From: Peptococcaceae bacterium
GTDB taxonomy: Bacteria; Bacillota; Desulfitobacteriia; Desulfitobacteriales; Syntrophobotulaceae
Assembly (NCBI GenBank): GCA_012839895.1
Contig: DUML01000015.1
Span: forward strand, 1 to 64,000
DNA: 64,000 nt
Direction of reading: 5' to 3'
The notes under the pieces: generated by a model
The model's input: the letters and a program-made list of their open reading frames with translations, nothing else
What the model was told of the DNA's origin: nothing
Database searches by the model: none
Made by a program: the position numbers and the translations under genes
Shown here: positions 28,129 to 37,659 of the stretch, in pieces
Layout of the letters: every line of letters starts with the position of its first letter
Numbering within the stretch: position 1 is the stretch's first letter

Positions 28129-29469
28129 TTATTTCCCACCTACTTTCTCTACCAGGAGATCAATTTCTTCTTTGGTTCTTTTCTCGGTCACTGCTAGTAG
28201 CCAAGTATTCTTAAGTTCAGGGTATACTTTTTGTAAAGGATATCCGCCTATGATCTTGCTTTCTAACAGATTGGCATTAAGATCTTCCGGTGATACTGGA
28301 GTTTTAACGGCAAATTCCTTAAAGAAAGGTGCGGTATAAAGGGGGTCAAACCCTGGTAATTTAGTGATTTGTTCCATAGCGTAGTGGGCTTTTTGCAGGC
28401 AGAGGTAGGCTACTTCTTTAAGCCCTTCTTTGCCCAGCAAAGTTAAATAGATTGTCGCTGTCAGGGCATTTAAAGCATGATTGGAACAAATATTGGAAGT
28501 CGCTTTTTCCCGGCGGATATGTTGTTCCCGGGCTTGGATAGTTAAGGTGAAGGAGCGCCGGCCTTTTTTATCGGTAGTTTGGCCTACAATTCTTCCAGGC
28601 ATCTTACGCAATAATTTTTCGGTAGCGCAGAAAAAGCCTAAGTGCGGCCCGCCAAAACTTAAGGGATTGCCCAAGGACTGGCCCTCACCGACTACAATGT
28701 CGGCACCGCATTCCCCGGGAGATTTAAGAAGGGCTAAAGCAATAGGGTCAGCGCTGACAACAAAGAGAGCCTTGTTGTTATGAGCAATTTCCGCTAATGT
28801 GGGCAGAGACTCGATTGCTCCCAAGAAGTTGGGGTATTGCACCAAGAGGGCGGCAGTTGCCGAAGAAATAGCCGATTTTAGTTCTTCCAAATCCAGGGTG
28901 CCATTGATAAAGCCAATTTCCTTGACTTTAATTCCTCTGGCCCGGGCATAGGTTTTAAGAACCTCCCGGCTTTCCGGATGGACTGAGCTGGCTACCAGCA
29001 CTTCATCGCGTTTTACAGCCTGGCAAGCCATGAGCATGGCTTCAGCCAGGGCGCTGGCCCCGTCGTACATGGAAGCGTTAGAGATCTCCATGCCGGTCAG
29101 CTCACACATCATGGTTTGGAATTCAAAAATAGCCTGCAGGGTTCCTTGGCTAAATTCAGGCTGGTAAGGGGTGTAAGCCGTATAGAATTCCTGCCGGGAA
29201 ATTAGGGTATCAATAACACTGGGGATAAAATGGTCGTATACTCCGGCCCCCAAGAAGCAAATATTGTCTTCCAGGTTGTTGTTCCGGCCGGCCAGGGCTT
29301 TCAAATGTTTGAGGAGGTCCATTTCCGAAAGAGCTTCAGGGAGGTTAAGATTTTGCTTCAAGCGGACTTCCTTTGGGATATCCCTAAAAAGCTCTTCCAG
29401 AGAGTTTAACCCAATTTCCTTTAACATCTCTTCCTGTTGCAGGGCGGTATTGGAAATGTATCTGGACAA
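28129..29469 (-). CDS. gcvPA: Glycine dehydrogenase (decarboxylating) subunit 1
   Basis: 446 residues, the N-terminal half of the split P-protein. Visible family blocks are [47 protein letters not shown] and [12 protein letters not shown]. It works as a heterotetramer with GcvPB. It begins 2 bp after the gcvH stop, in the order gcvH-gcvPA-gcvPB. Confidence 0.96.
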   Translation of the reverse strand: MSRYISNTALQQEEMLKEIGLNSLEELFRDIPKEVRLKQNLNLPEALSEMDLLKHLKALAGRNNNLEDNICFLGAGVYDHFIPSVIDTLISRQEFYTAYTPYQPEFSQGTLQAIFEFQTMMCELTGMEISNASMYDGASALAEAMLMACQAVKRDEVLVASSVHPESREVLKTYARARGIKVKEIGFINGTLDLEELKSAISSATAALLVQYPNFLGAIESLPTLAEIAHNNKALFVVSADPIALALLKSPGECGADIVVGEGQSLGNPLSFGGPHLGFFCATEKLLRKMPGRIVGQTTDKKGRRSFTLTIQAREQHIRREKATSNICSNHALNALTATIYLTLLGKEGLKEVAYLCLQKAHYAMEQITKLPGFDPLYTAPFFKEFAVKTPVSPEDLNANLLESKIIGGYPLQKVYPELKNTWLLAVTEKRTKEEIDLLVEKVGGK

Positions 29470-29471
29470 AC

Positions 29472-29855
29472 CTATTCCTCCTGTTCGCAGACTTTTTCAT
29501 ATTCTGCCGGATCAAGCAAATCTTCAATTTCAGCTGGATTACTGATTTCCAGGGTAACAATCCAGTTTTCATAAGGGTCTTGGTTGACCAGCTCAGGATT
29601 GTCGAGTAAAGCCTCATTAACTTCGCTGACGGTACCGGATAAAGGGGCATAGACATCGGCAGCGGCTTTCACGGATTCAACTACAGCCAAAGGAGCGCCC
29701 TTAGTTACTTCATCGTTTACTTCAGGCAATTCAACAAACACGATTTCTCCCAGGTGCTCTTGGGCATAATCGGTAATCCCGATAAAAACTGTATTGCCTT
29801 CAATCCGTACCCATTCATGGGAAGAAGTATACTTCAGGTTTTTAGGGATGTTCAT
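29472..29855 (-). CDS. gcvH: Glycine cleavage system H protein
   Basis: About 127 residues. Lipoylated carrier that shuttles the aminomethyl group between P, T and L proteins. The lipoyl lysine is K63 in VVESVKAAADV, with the SSHEWV start and GEIVFVELP block. ATG 29855 is preceded by cggaggttg at good spacing; the in-frame TTG 29864 lies within that site. The 17-nt tandem array lies upstream, between gcvT and this gene. Confidence 0.96.
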   Translation of the reverse strand: MNIPKNLKYTSSHEWVRIEGNTVFIGITDYAQEHLGEIVFVELPEVNDEVTKGAPLAVVESVKAAADVYAPLSGTVSEVNEALLDNPELVNQDPYENWIVTLEISNPAEIEDLLDPAEYEKVCEQEE

Positions 29856-30318
29856 TAATTTCAACCTCCGTTTTTCTCATTTATATAAAATAATTAATTA
29901 AGCTGAACAAAATCTTAATGGTTGAACAATGTCTTTATATTATTATGTCGTACTGAACATATGCAGGCTTGAGCAACACGTCACTCTGAACATATGTTAT
30001 TCATGAGCGTCATTCCTTTAAGCATCTAGTCATTCTAAGAAGTATGTCATTCTAAGCATTATGTCATTCTAAGCATTATGTCATTCTAAGCATTATGTCA
30101 TTCTAAGCATTATGTCATTCTAAGCATTATGTCATTTTAAGCGTTATGTCATTCTGAGCATTATGTCATTTTAAGCGTTATGTCATTCTGAGCATTATGT
30201 CATTTTAAGCGTTATGTCATTCTGAGTGAAACGAAGAATCTTTCACTTGGCAAAGACCTGAATTTAGATACCTTATTTTTATATTAGATACCTTATTTCT
30301 ATATATAGGCAGGTATTA
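29856..30318. other. gcvT-gcvH intergenic region
   Basis: This 463-bp gap inside the gcv operon is dominated by the 17-nt tandem array and its decayed copies from about 29945 on. No open frame of note is present. The gcvH ribosome site is at its 29860s end. Confidence 0.7.
30010..30250. repeat. 17-nt tandem repeat array in the gcv operon
   Basis: Ten contiguous 17-nt units run from 30047 to 30216. Units 1-5 are identical (TCATTCTAAGCATTATG); units 6-10 alternate between TCATTTTAAGCGTTATG and TCATTCTGAGCATTATG, so a 34-nt dimer was duplicated. Less regular units extend left to about 30010. The right end is TCATTCTGAGTGAAACGAAG (from 30217), a word like the GTCATTCTGAGCGAAGCGAAGA sequence dispersed in many bacterial genomes. 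The 17-nt period rules out a coding repeat, and there are no spacers, so it is not CRISPR. Confidence 0.92.
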
Positions 30319-31416
30319 TTATGTTTTTTTATAACGTTTTTGATAAAAAGGTTTAGGGATAATTCTGGCTTGAGGATTATTCTTGCGGATGACAATCTCG
30401 ATAGTTTCCCCTTCTTGGGCGTACTGGGATTCAATTAAGGCCAGCCCTACGTTTTTCTTCAGGCTTGGTGCCAGACCTCCGGTGGTGACATGACCAATAC
30501 TTTTGCCATTCTTTTGGACTTCATACTCGCTCCGGGGCAAGCCTCGCTCGATCATTTCGAAACCTACCAGTTTACGGGGAACGCCTTCCGCTTTTTGCTT
30601 GGCTAAAGCCTCTTTGCCTATAAAGTCGGCTTTGTTTAATTTAACGAACATTCCTAGCCCTGCCTCTAATGGAGTGATCTCAGGGCTAAGTTCATGGCCA
30701 TAGAGAGGCAAGGCCGCTTCAAATCTTAGAGTATCTCTCGCCCCCAGGCCTATAGGTTTCAAGCCGTGTTTTTGGCCTTCTGCCAGGATCGCCTGCCAGA
30801 GTTCCGGGGCTTTGGCCGGCTCCACATAGAGCTCAAAGCCGTCTTCTCCGGTGTAGCCGGTACGTGAAACCAAAGCCGGTATACCGCTTACCGTAAGGCC
30901 AGGCAGGAAACGGAAAAACTTAACCTCATTCAAGTTAGTAGCAGTCAGGGCTTGTAGGATGGTTTGAGCCAGAGGACCCTGGAGAGCCAGCTGGGCGTAT
31001 TGTTCGGAAACATCTGTGACTATAACCTGGCCTTCTTCATGTTCTTTAAGCCAGGCAAAATCCTTGGCTGTGTTGGCAGCATTGACCACCAAGAGGTAAT
31101 GGTCGGGCTTATACCTGTAGACTATTAAGTCGTCGACAACTCCGCCGTCAGGATAACACATCAAAGTGTAATAGACCTGATAGTCCTGCATGGTGGAAAT
31201 ATCGTTGGTCAACATTTTTTGCAGAAATTTTTCGGCATCAGGCCCTTGAACAAGTATTTCACCCATATGGGAAACATCAAAGAGGCCGGCAGCCGAGCGG
31301 ACAGTCTCGTGTTCTTTCAGAATGCCTTCATATTCTACGGGTAAAGCCCAACCGCCGAAGTCAATGATTTTTCCCCCTGCGGCCAGATGCAGGTCATAAA
31401 GTGGTGTCTTTTTCAA
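30319..31416 (-). CDS. gcvT: Aminomethyltransferase (glycine cleavage T protein)
   Basis: 365 residues. Releases ammonia from aminomethyl-GcvH and forms methylene-tetrahydrofolate. Conserved blocks: FGGWALPVEYEG, GLFDVSHMGEI, SRTGYTGEDGFELY and LGARDTLRFEA, the latter two lining the folate site. First gene of the operon. It is preceded by a leader with terminator-like hairpins and followed by the tandem array. Ribosome site ggaggtgg. Confidence 0.97.
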   Translation of the reverse strand: MKKTPLYDLHLAAGGKIIDFGGWALPVEYEGILKEHETVRSAAGLFDVSHMGEILVQGPDAEKFLQKMLTNDISTMQDYQVYYTLMCYPDGGVVDDLIVYRYKPDHYLLVVNAANTAKDFAWLKEHEEGQVIVTDVSEQYAQLALQGPLAQTILQALTATNLNEVKFFRFLPGLTVSGIPALVSRTGYTGEDGFELYVEPAKAPELWQAILAEGQKHGLKPIGLGARDTLRFEAALPLYGHELSPEITPLEAGLGMFVKLNKADFIGKEALAKQKAEGVPRKLVGFEMIERGLPRSEYEVQKNGKSIGHVTTGGLAPSLKKNVGLALIESQYAQEGETIEIVIRKNNPQARIIPKPFYQKRYKKT

Positions 31417-31463
31417 TTATTCCACCTCCATGGTTTAGTATTTGCATTTTTTCGTAAAACCAA

Positions 31464-31522
31464 GCTTCCGGCAGTAGGAAGCAAAGAGAAAACAGAGGAG
31501 GGACTGATTTGTCTCTCCTCTG
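31464..31522 (-). promoter_or_regulatory. Attenuator-like hairpins in the gcvT leader
   Basis: On the minus strand a strong stem (CAGAGGAG...CTCCTCTG, 31493-31522) is followed by TTTTCTCTTT, which reads as an intrinsic terminator ahead of gcvT. A second hairpin, GCTTCC/GGAAGC (31464-31482), follows. The leader from the promoter is about 160 nt. The glycine riboswitch core (CCGAAGG and the second conserved bulge) could not be found, so the sensing mechanism, if any, is unknown. Confidence 0.6.
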
Positions 31523-31579
31523 CAAGACAACTTGGGAGATATCGTTTTTAAGGCGTCGCATTTTAGCATATTATAGTTC

Positions 31580-31608
31580 ATTATAATTGTTCGATCTAAA
31601 GATGTAAA
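31580..31608 (-). promoter_or_regulatory. Candidate promoter of the gcv operon
   Basis: Minus-strand TTTACA (31608-31603) and TATAAT (31585-31580) are spaced by 17 nt, matching sigma-A consensus at five and six of six positions. Confidence 0.7.
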
Positions 31609-31662
31609 TAGGTTGAGAGACCACACTTTGCATTTTTATACTTATATATTAATTTTTATACC

Positions 31663-32580
31663 TTAAACATATTCTAATAAATAGATGAGTCCGGAAACGG
31701 TAAGGGCACTTAACAAGGTAGAGACAAAGACTATTTGGGAAGCATATTCCGGTTCGCTTTCAAATTCCCTGGCGATAACCGCCATATTGACAGCGGTAGG
31801 TGTGGAAACCCCTACTATTAAACTTTTGGCCAGAATCCCCTCAATTCCCAGGAATTGAACAAGGAAGAAAGCTATGAAGGGAGCAATGATCAGCCGGAGG
31901 AAACTGGCGAGCAATATATCTTTTAACCTGGCGGTTAATTTTACTTCAGCCAGTTGAATTCCCAGGGTTATAAGGGCCATACCGATAAAGGCGTTGGCGA
32001 TATTATCCAGGGGAATCAAGAGAAATTGGGGAATGACAAAATTAGTAGACTTTACAATGACTACGAGGATTAAGACATAAATTGCGGGCATTAAGAGCAT
32101 ATTTTTTAGGGCTTGTCTATTATTTGTCTTCCCGGAAGAAGCTTGAAAAACACCAAAAGTATTTCCTAAGACTGTTTGAATTAAGATTATAAATATTTGG
32201 GCGGCAGTGGTCAGCGGATTATGAAAGGTAATTTCTATCAGGGGCAGTCCGTAATTTGCAGCATTAAAAAACAAGAGGGAATTAACAAAGATTTTTTTTA
32301 TCCCTCGTGGATAATGGAGCAGGCGGGAAACTAATTCCCCTAAAAGAAACATTATTATTAATAAAGCTATTAGAAAAATAAAGACTGTACGAAACAATTC
32401 CCAGGTTGCTTCGGTATAATAGATCTTGGTGAAAATGATGGCTGGCGTAAGGATGTAAAGATTTATTTTCGTAAAAGTACGAATATCCAGTTTCAGTTTT
32501 TTTTGCGCAATGAATCCTACCGCAATCAATATAAAAATAGGGAGTATAATATTTGTTATAATACTTAGAAATGTAAACAT
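31663..32580 (-). CDS. AEC family transporter (auxin efflux carrier type)
   Basis: 305 residues, about ten hydrophobic helices in two halves. Typical AEC features are the N-terminal ILPIFILIAVGFIAQKK and the C-terminal VGVSTPTAVNMAVIAREF helix-break region. Family members carry organic acids such as malate or other anions; substrate is not predictable. It lies downstream of nothing obviously linked, on the same strand as rqcH, with 133 bp between them. Confidence 0.87.
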   Translation of the reverse strand: MFTFLSIITNIILPIFILIAVGFIAQKKLKLDIRTFTKINLYILTPAIIFTKIYYTEATWELFRTVFIFLIALLIIMFLLGELVSRLLHYPRGIKKIFVNSLLFFNAANYGLPLIEITFHNPLTTAAQIFIILIQTVLGNTFGVFQASSGKTNNRQALKNMLLMPAIYVLILVVIVKSTNFVIPQFLLIPLDNIANAFIGMALITLGIQLAEVKLTARLKDILLASFLRLIIAPFIAFFLVQFLGIEGILAKSLIVGVSTPTAVNMAVIAREFESEPEYASQIVFVSTLLSALTVSGLIYLLEYV

Positions 32581-32713
32581 GGCCCCTACTCCGTCTTTTT
32601 CTTTCTGAGCTTTTGGTATTCAATTTAAATATAACATAAATATTTTAACTTAGAAAATATAGAAGATAATTGCGGTTAATTGTGGAAGTTTTCTAAATAT
32701 TACAGGATAGTTT

Positions 32714-34561
32714 TTATTCAGTTTCTTCTGTGGCCAGCAAGCGTTCAATATTTTCTTTAGTCGGAGTAATAACCAGGGACCAGTGCTGGTCGTATACCAC
32801 CATCCCCGGCTTTGCTCCCCGGGGTTTTTTAATATGTTTGACGTGGGTATAATCAACCGGGATTTGAGATGACCCTCGGGCTTGGCTGAAGTAAGCGGCT
32901 AGTGTGGCTGCGTCTTCCAAAGTGGAGTCATCCGGAAACTCCTGTTTATCCCCTAAAGGGACAATAACATGCGAACCGGGTATGTTTTTGACATGCAGCC
33001 ACAGGTCTGTCGGTTTGGCTTCCCGCCAAGTCAGGCGGTCATTTTGCCTGTTATTGCGCCCCACAATAATGGGGCAGCCGGTTTTGGAGAAATAGACATG
33101 AGGCCGGGACTGTTTATCTTGCTCTTTTCTCTTAGCAGAAGCTTTGCTCGGGGAAGTTTTTTTGGTTGCCAGTTCGGCTAAACCTTTGCGCCGGGCATGC
33201 TTGCCGGAGATATACCCTTGGTCAATCAATTCCTGGTGAATTTCTTTTAATTCTTGGTTGGTGGCAGCTTGTTCAATGCTTAGAGCCAGGCTTTGCAGGT
33301 AAGCAATTTCTTCTCTCGCTGCTTCTAACATTGGTTCTGTATTACGGATAGTGGATTTGGCTTTATTGTAGAGCTTAAAGTAGCGTTGGGCATTTTCAAT
33401 CCCGTTTAAATTCGGTTCCAGGGCAATTGTCAGTGGTTTGAAATCAGGGTCAGTATAATCCTCCACCGTAATTTCTTTCATCCCGGGGGAGAGTTTATAA
33501 AGATTAGCCGTTAAAAGTTCACCATATTTTTGGTAGCCCAGTCCTTTGGCCGCTTTAGTTAATGCGCTCTCATATATTTGGCACTTTTTGCTGACCTGGT
33601 TAAGGTGTTCGTTGATCACTTTGCTTAGAGAGCCCCGGATGGCTTCCGTGTTGTTATAGTTGGTTTTGGCCTCATAAAAAAGGTTGACGGCCTCATTCAG
33701 GGTTTGTGTTTGCTGCCTGGCTAAACCCAAATATTGTTCATAGGGTTCAAAAGTAAAAGCCAGCGGTAGGTTAGATTGTTTCGGGGATTGATAATAAACA
33801 CAGGGATTAAGCACGGCGCTGTCTTTCTGGAGCAGAAAATGAGCATAGGCTTGGAAGAGGCGGCTTAAATCTATTTCTCCGCAGGTATCCAGGATGGCAT
33901 CCGGTTCCAGACCTGCTCTCAGCGCAATTTCCCTGGCCAACTCCGGGCTGAGCCCGTTAAACAAGTCCAATAAAGCCTCGCTTACTTTTCTATTGAAGTT
34001 ATATTGGAGAAGATGGCTAATCCATTGTTCTTCATTGGCTATTGGCTCTATTTTGTTTTGTGAAGGAGGGGCTATGTAGGGTTTACCCGGAAGAACTTCC
34101 CGGTGCCGGCTTAAAACATGGGAATAGCGTCTAAGCCCGTCAAGAATAGTGTTGGTCTGAGGGTCTACAAGAATTAGGTTGCTGTGTTTGCCCATTATTT
34201 CCAGTAGCAAATAATAATCTTGCAAGTCACCCCTTTCGTTGTAATTTTGAATGGTAATTTTCACTATGCGTTCCAACCCGATTTGCCGGATTCCGGTAAT
34301 CTTGCCGCTTTCCAAATGCTTGCGCAAGATCATGCAAAACATAGGGGGAGAAACCGGGTTGTCTTTGCTCTTTTCCGTAAGATGGATTCTGGCAGCTGTG
34401 CTGCCGGCGTTTAAGAGCAAACGGAAGTTCCGTCCGGCACTTCTTAAGAGCAAGTGGACTTCTTCTTTTTCCGGTTGTTGAATTTTGTCAATGCGGGTGC
34501 CGATGATCAGCGGTTCCAGTTCTCGAATTAGATGGTAGAGGGTAATGCTGTCCAAAGCCAT
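32714..34561 (-). CDS. rqcH: Ribosome quality control protein RqcH (NFACT family)
   Basis: 615 residues. RqcH binds obstructed 50S subunits with a nascent chain and adds C-terminal alanine tails that mark the product for degradation; older annotation is fibronectin-binding protein. Order: NFACT-N (MALDSITLYHLIRELEP on), a central helical and coiled-coil region (about 270-440), and the NFACT-R domain with GCPIIVGRNNRQND and DLWLHVKNIPGSHVI. A Lys/Ser-rich linker (about 465-490) precedes NFACT-R. Divergent from the P-ATPase gene. Confidence 0.93.
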   Translation of the reverse strand: MALDSITLYHLIRELEPLIIGTRIDKIQQPEKEEVHLLLRSAGRNFRLLLNAGSTAARIHLTEKSKDNPVSPPMFCMILRKHLESGKITGIRQIGLERIVKITIQNYNERGDLQDYYLLLEIMGKHSNLILVDPQTNTILDGLRRYSHVLSRHREVLPGKPYIAPPSQNKIEPIANEEQWISHLLQYNFNRKVSEALLDLFNGLSPELAREIALRAGLEPDAILDTCGEIDLSRLFQAYAHFLLQKDSAVLNPCVYYQSPKQSNLPLAFTFEPYEQYLGLARQQTQTLNEAVNLFYEAKTNYNNTEAIRGSLSKVINEHLNQVSKKCQIYESALTKAAKGLGYQKYGELLTANLYKLSPGMKEITVEDYTDPDFKPLTIALEPNLNGIENAQRYFKLYNKAKSTIRNTEPMLEAAREEIAYLQSLALSIEQAATNQELKEIHQELIDQGYISGKHARRKGLAELATKKTSPSKASAKRKEQDKQSRPHVYFSKTGCPIIVGRNNRQNDRLTWREAKPTDLWLHVKNIPGSHVIVPLGDKQEFPDDSTLEDAATLAAYFSQARGSSQIPVDYTHVKHIKKPRGAKPGMVVYDQHWSLVITPTKENIERLLATEETE

Positions 34562-34617
34562 AATTTAAGCCTCTCCTTGTTTAAGTCTCATTACAGTATA
34601 CCATAGCGTTGTTAAAA

Positions 34618-34648
34618 CCTTAAGGTGAAAGGTCTTAAGGCTTTTTTG
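34618..34648 (+). terminator. Terminator-like hairpin in the P-ATPase leader
   Basis: ccttaag (34618-34624) and cttaagg (34634-34640) form a 7-bp stem followed by cttttttgttttttt. It is oriented toward the plus-strand ATPase and lies between two divergent starts, where an ordinary gene-end terminator is not expected. A second hairpin, gctttgg/ccaaagc with TTTT, is at 34725-34750. This may be an attenuated leader. Confidence 0.5.
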
Positions 34649-34789
34649 TTTTTTTAAACATCATCAAAGAGTAATTTTTTGGGGACAGGCTGAATAGCAT
34701 GTACAAAAGATTATTTTATAGAATGCTTTGGGATTTTTTCCAAAGCTTTTCAACTTAAGGTTAAGGAAGAATAAAAAGGAGGAACAGGC

Positions 34790-37531
34790 ATGCAAGGGCA
34801 CATATGGCATATCTTAACCGGAGAGGAAGTTTGCAAAGGATTGCATGTTGACCCGGAAAAAGGGCTTAGTGATAAAGAAATAAACCGTCGCCTATTGGAA
34901 TTCGGTCATAATACACTGGCCGTCAAAAAAGGGGTAAATCCGGTTTTCTTGTTTTTAGGTCAGTTTAAAGACTTCATGGTAATGGTATTAATGATTGCTA
35001 CCTTGATTTCCGGGCTTTTGGGCGAAATTGCCGACGCTGTTACTATCCTGGCCATTATTTTAATCAATTCTGTTCTTGGCTTCATCCAGGAGTACAAGGC
35101 CGAGAGATCAATGGAAGCGTTGCGAACGCTGGCAGCTCCGGAGGCAACGGTTCTGCGCAATGGGGACATAACAAAGATTCCGGCTTCGGAACTTGTTCCC
35201 GGGGATATTGTCATGGTCGAAGCGGGGGACAGGATCCCCGCCGATCTTCGCTGGTTGAAAGCAATTAATATTAGGGTGGAAGAATCGGCCTTGACCGGTG
35301 AGTCCCAGCCTGTGGCTAAAACGGACCAGGCTCTTGAGGATGAATATCTCCCCATCGCCGATCGTAAAAACATGGGTTATATGGGGACAGTTGTGGTTAA
35401 TGGGCGGGGTATAGGAGTGGTGGTCGCTACAGGGATGGCTACGGAAATGGGGATTATCGCCGGCATGATCCAGGAAGTTAAAGATGAAGAGACTCCCTTA
35501 CAACGCCGGCTAGCCCAGCTGGGGAAATACTTGGTCGCCTTATGTTTAGCTGTTTGCTTGGTAGTGGTTATAACGGGTCTCTTGCAAGGGGAAAGCTTCA
35601 CTAAAATGTTCTTTACCGGGGTGTCCTTGGCTGTCGCCGCTATCCCTGAGGGTTTGCCTGCTATTGTTACTGTAGCTTTAGCTATCGGAGTGCAGCGGAT
35701 GGTTAAACGCAATGCCATCATCCGTAAGCTCCCGGCAGTGGAAACTTTAGGTTGCGCTACGGTGATTTGCTCCGATAAAACTGGGACTTTAACTCAAAAC
35801 GAGATGACAGTAAGGAGAATTTACTGTGACGGGCAAATAATTACGGTTAGCGGCCAAGGTTATGATCCCAAAGGGGATTACCACGGGGCGGATCCATATA
35901 ATGATAAAGGTGTTTTAAGGGAACTGCTGAAATGTGCTGCTCTTTGCAATAATGCAGTTCTGACTAAAAGGGGCTTAAGGGTTCCGGGGCTATTCCGGGG
36001 AAGGAGCCAAGACAAGGTCTGGAGTATTGACGGCGACCCCACGGAAGGAGCATTGCTTGTGGCTGCGGCCAAAGCCGGATTATGGCGGGAAGGATTGGAA
36101 CGCAAAGAACAAAGGATAGCGGAAATACCTTTTACTTCGGAACGCAAAATGATGTCGGTTATTTATAAAGGAAAGCAAGGTTATAAAGCTTATATTAAAG
36201 GTGCTCCGGATGTGATCTTGCCTTTGTGTACCCAGGAATTAACTGCCCAGGGGGTTGTGGATCTAACAGCGGAAAGGAGAAAACAAATTCTTTTTATAAA
36301 TGATGAAATGGCTAATCACGCCCTCAGAGTCTTGGCTTTAGCGGTTAAAAATGTTTCCCCCGGCGAACAGAACGGCCAGGTAGAGAAAAACTTAATTTTT
36401 GTCGGCTTGATGGGAATGATTGATCCTCCCCGTCCCAGTGCCATTAAAGCCATAAAAGTTTGCCAAGCAGCCGGAATTAAACCTGTGATGATTACCGGAG
36501 ACCATAAGCTGACTGCCCAGGCTATTGCCAGGGAATTGGGTATTCTTAAAGGGCGGAATCAACTGGTGGTCACAGGTCCGGAACTAGACAGGATGACAGA
36601 TGAGGATTTGGAAAAATGCGTTATGGATATTTCGGTTTTTGCCAGGGTGGCACCGAGGGATAAACTGAGGATTGTCAGGGCTTTAAAAAAGAAAGGGCAA
36701 ATTGTAGCCATGACCGGCGACGGAGTCAATGACGCGCCGGCGGTGAAAGAAGCGGATATTGGCGTAGCTATGGGCCAGACGGGGACGGATGTTACCAAGG
36801 AAGCTTCAGCGATGATTATTGCTGATGACAATTTTGCAACCATTGTAGCCGCCGTTGAAGAAGGCAGAGGAATCTATGATAATATCCGGAAATTTATCCG
36901 TTATCTTTTATCTTGTAATCTGGGAGAAGTACTTACCATGTTTTTAGGCACATTGGTCGGCCTACCGCTGCCTTTGCTGCCGATCCAGATTCTGTGGGTC
37001 AACCTTGTAACGGACGGCCTGCCGGCTATGGCTTTAGGGGTGGACGGTACTGAGCCGGATATTATGAAAAGAAGCCCCCGGGAGCCCAATGAGAATGTTT
37101 TTGCCCGGGGTTTAGGTCGGAAAATCTTAATTAGAGGCAGTATGATCGGAGTGGGAACTCTCTTGGTTTTCGTTTTAGGCTTATGGTATGGAGTAGGACT
37201 CTTGGCAGCCCGGACCATGGCTTTTACCACTTTGGTCTTTTCCCAGCTTTTCCACGTTTTTGACTGTAAATCTGAGCAGCGGGGGATTTTTGAAGTCGGG
37301 CTCTTTTCCAATCCGTTCTTAGTTCTTGCGGTTATGGTCTCAACTCTCATGCAATTAAGTGTTATTTACTTGCCTTTTATGCAAAATATTTTCAAGACAA
37401 CGGCTCTAGTTGGTTGGCAATGGCTTTTGATATTGGCCGTAGCAGGCGGGCCGACTATCATTATTGGTTTTCTAAGGCTCTTGCGTAAAAACCTGCGACG
37501 GAAGAAACACTTGGCCTTGGCCAGGCGTTAA
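34790..37531 (+). CDS. Calcium-transporting P-type ATPase (type IIA)
   Basis: 913 residues. The phosphorylated Asp is in CSDKTGTLTQNE (about residue 328). The transmembrane 4 ion motif is AAIPEGLPAIVTVALA, as in SERCA-type pumps. Also present are the TGES actuator loop (ALTGESQPV), a GAPD segment in the nucleotide domain and the hinge TGDGVNDAPAVKEADIGVAMG. N-terminal cation ATPase domain (1-70) and about ten membrane helices. It probably exports Ca2+ from the cytoplasm, though Mn2+ is possible. Excellent site aaaggagg. Confidence 0.94.
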   Translation: MQGHIWHILTGEEVCKGLHVDPEKGLSDKEINRRLLEFGHNTLAVKKGVNPVFLFLGQFKDFMVMVLMIATLISGLLGEIADAVTILAIILINSVLGFIQEYKAERSMEALRTLAAPEATVLRNGDITKIPASELVPGDIVMVEAGDRIPADLRWLKAINIRVEESALTGESQPVAKTDQALEDEYLPIADRKNMGYMGTVVVNGRGIGVVVATGMATEMGIIAGMIQEVKDEETPLQRRLAQLGKYLVALCLAVCLVVVITGLLQGESFTKMFFTGVSLAVAAIPEGLPAIVTVALAIGVQRMVKRNAIIRKLPAVETLGCATVICSDKTGTLTQNEMTVRRIYCDGQIITVSGQGYDPKGDYHGADPYNDKGVLRELLKCAALCNNAVLTKRGLRVPGLFRGRSQDKVWSIDGDPTEGALLVAAAKAGLWREGLERKEQRIAEIPFTSERKMMSVIYKGKQGYKAYIKGAPDVILPLCTQELTAQGVVDLTAERRKQILFINDEMANHALRVLALAVKNVSPGEQNGQVEKNLIFVGLMGMIDPPRPSAIKAIKVCQAAGIKPVMITGDHKLTAQAIARELGILKGRNQLVVTGPELDRMTDEDLEKCVMDISVFARVAPRDKLRIVRALKKKGQIVAMTGDGVNDAPAVKEADIGVAMGQTGTDVTKEASAMIIADDNFATIVAAVEEGRGIYDNIRKFIRYLLSCNLGEVLTMFLGTLVGLPLPLLPIQILWVNLVTDGLPAMALGVDGTEPDIMKRSPREPNENVFARGLGRKILIRGSMIGVGTLLVFVLGLWYGVGLLAARTMAFTTLVFSQLFHVFDCKSEQRGIFEVGLFSNPFLVLAVMVSTLMQLSVIYLPFMQNIFKTTALVGWQWLLILAVAGGPTIIIGFLRLLRKNLRRKKHLALARR

Positions 37532-37659
37532 CTTCAGAGCAAATAGTTGACCCCTTCCGGTTAGCATAGTATTCTTTAAGGAAAAGGTGTTTTAGTAGCC
37601 GTAGACCTTGTTGATTAGATAATCAGGCTGGGCAAGGAACGATGGAAGGGGGGAAACTT

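Noticed and set aside
30010-30250. CRISPR array
   Set aside because: The repeats are contiguous 17-mers without spacers, and no cas genes are nearby.
31423-31570. Glycine riboswitch upstream of gcvT
   Set aside because: The words GGAGAGA occur, but the CCGAAGG core and the second conserved half of the aptamer are absent; reported as an unclassified leader instead.
34562-34789. yybP-ykoY manganese riboswitch before the P-type ATPase
   Set aside because: The conserved GGGGAGTA-type words of that aptamer were not found in the leader.
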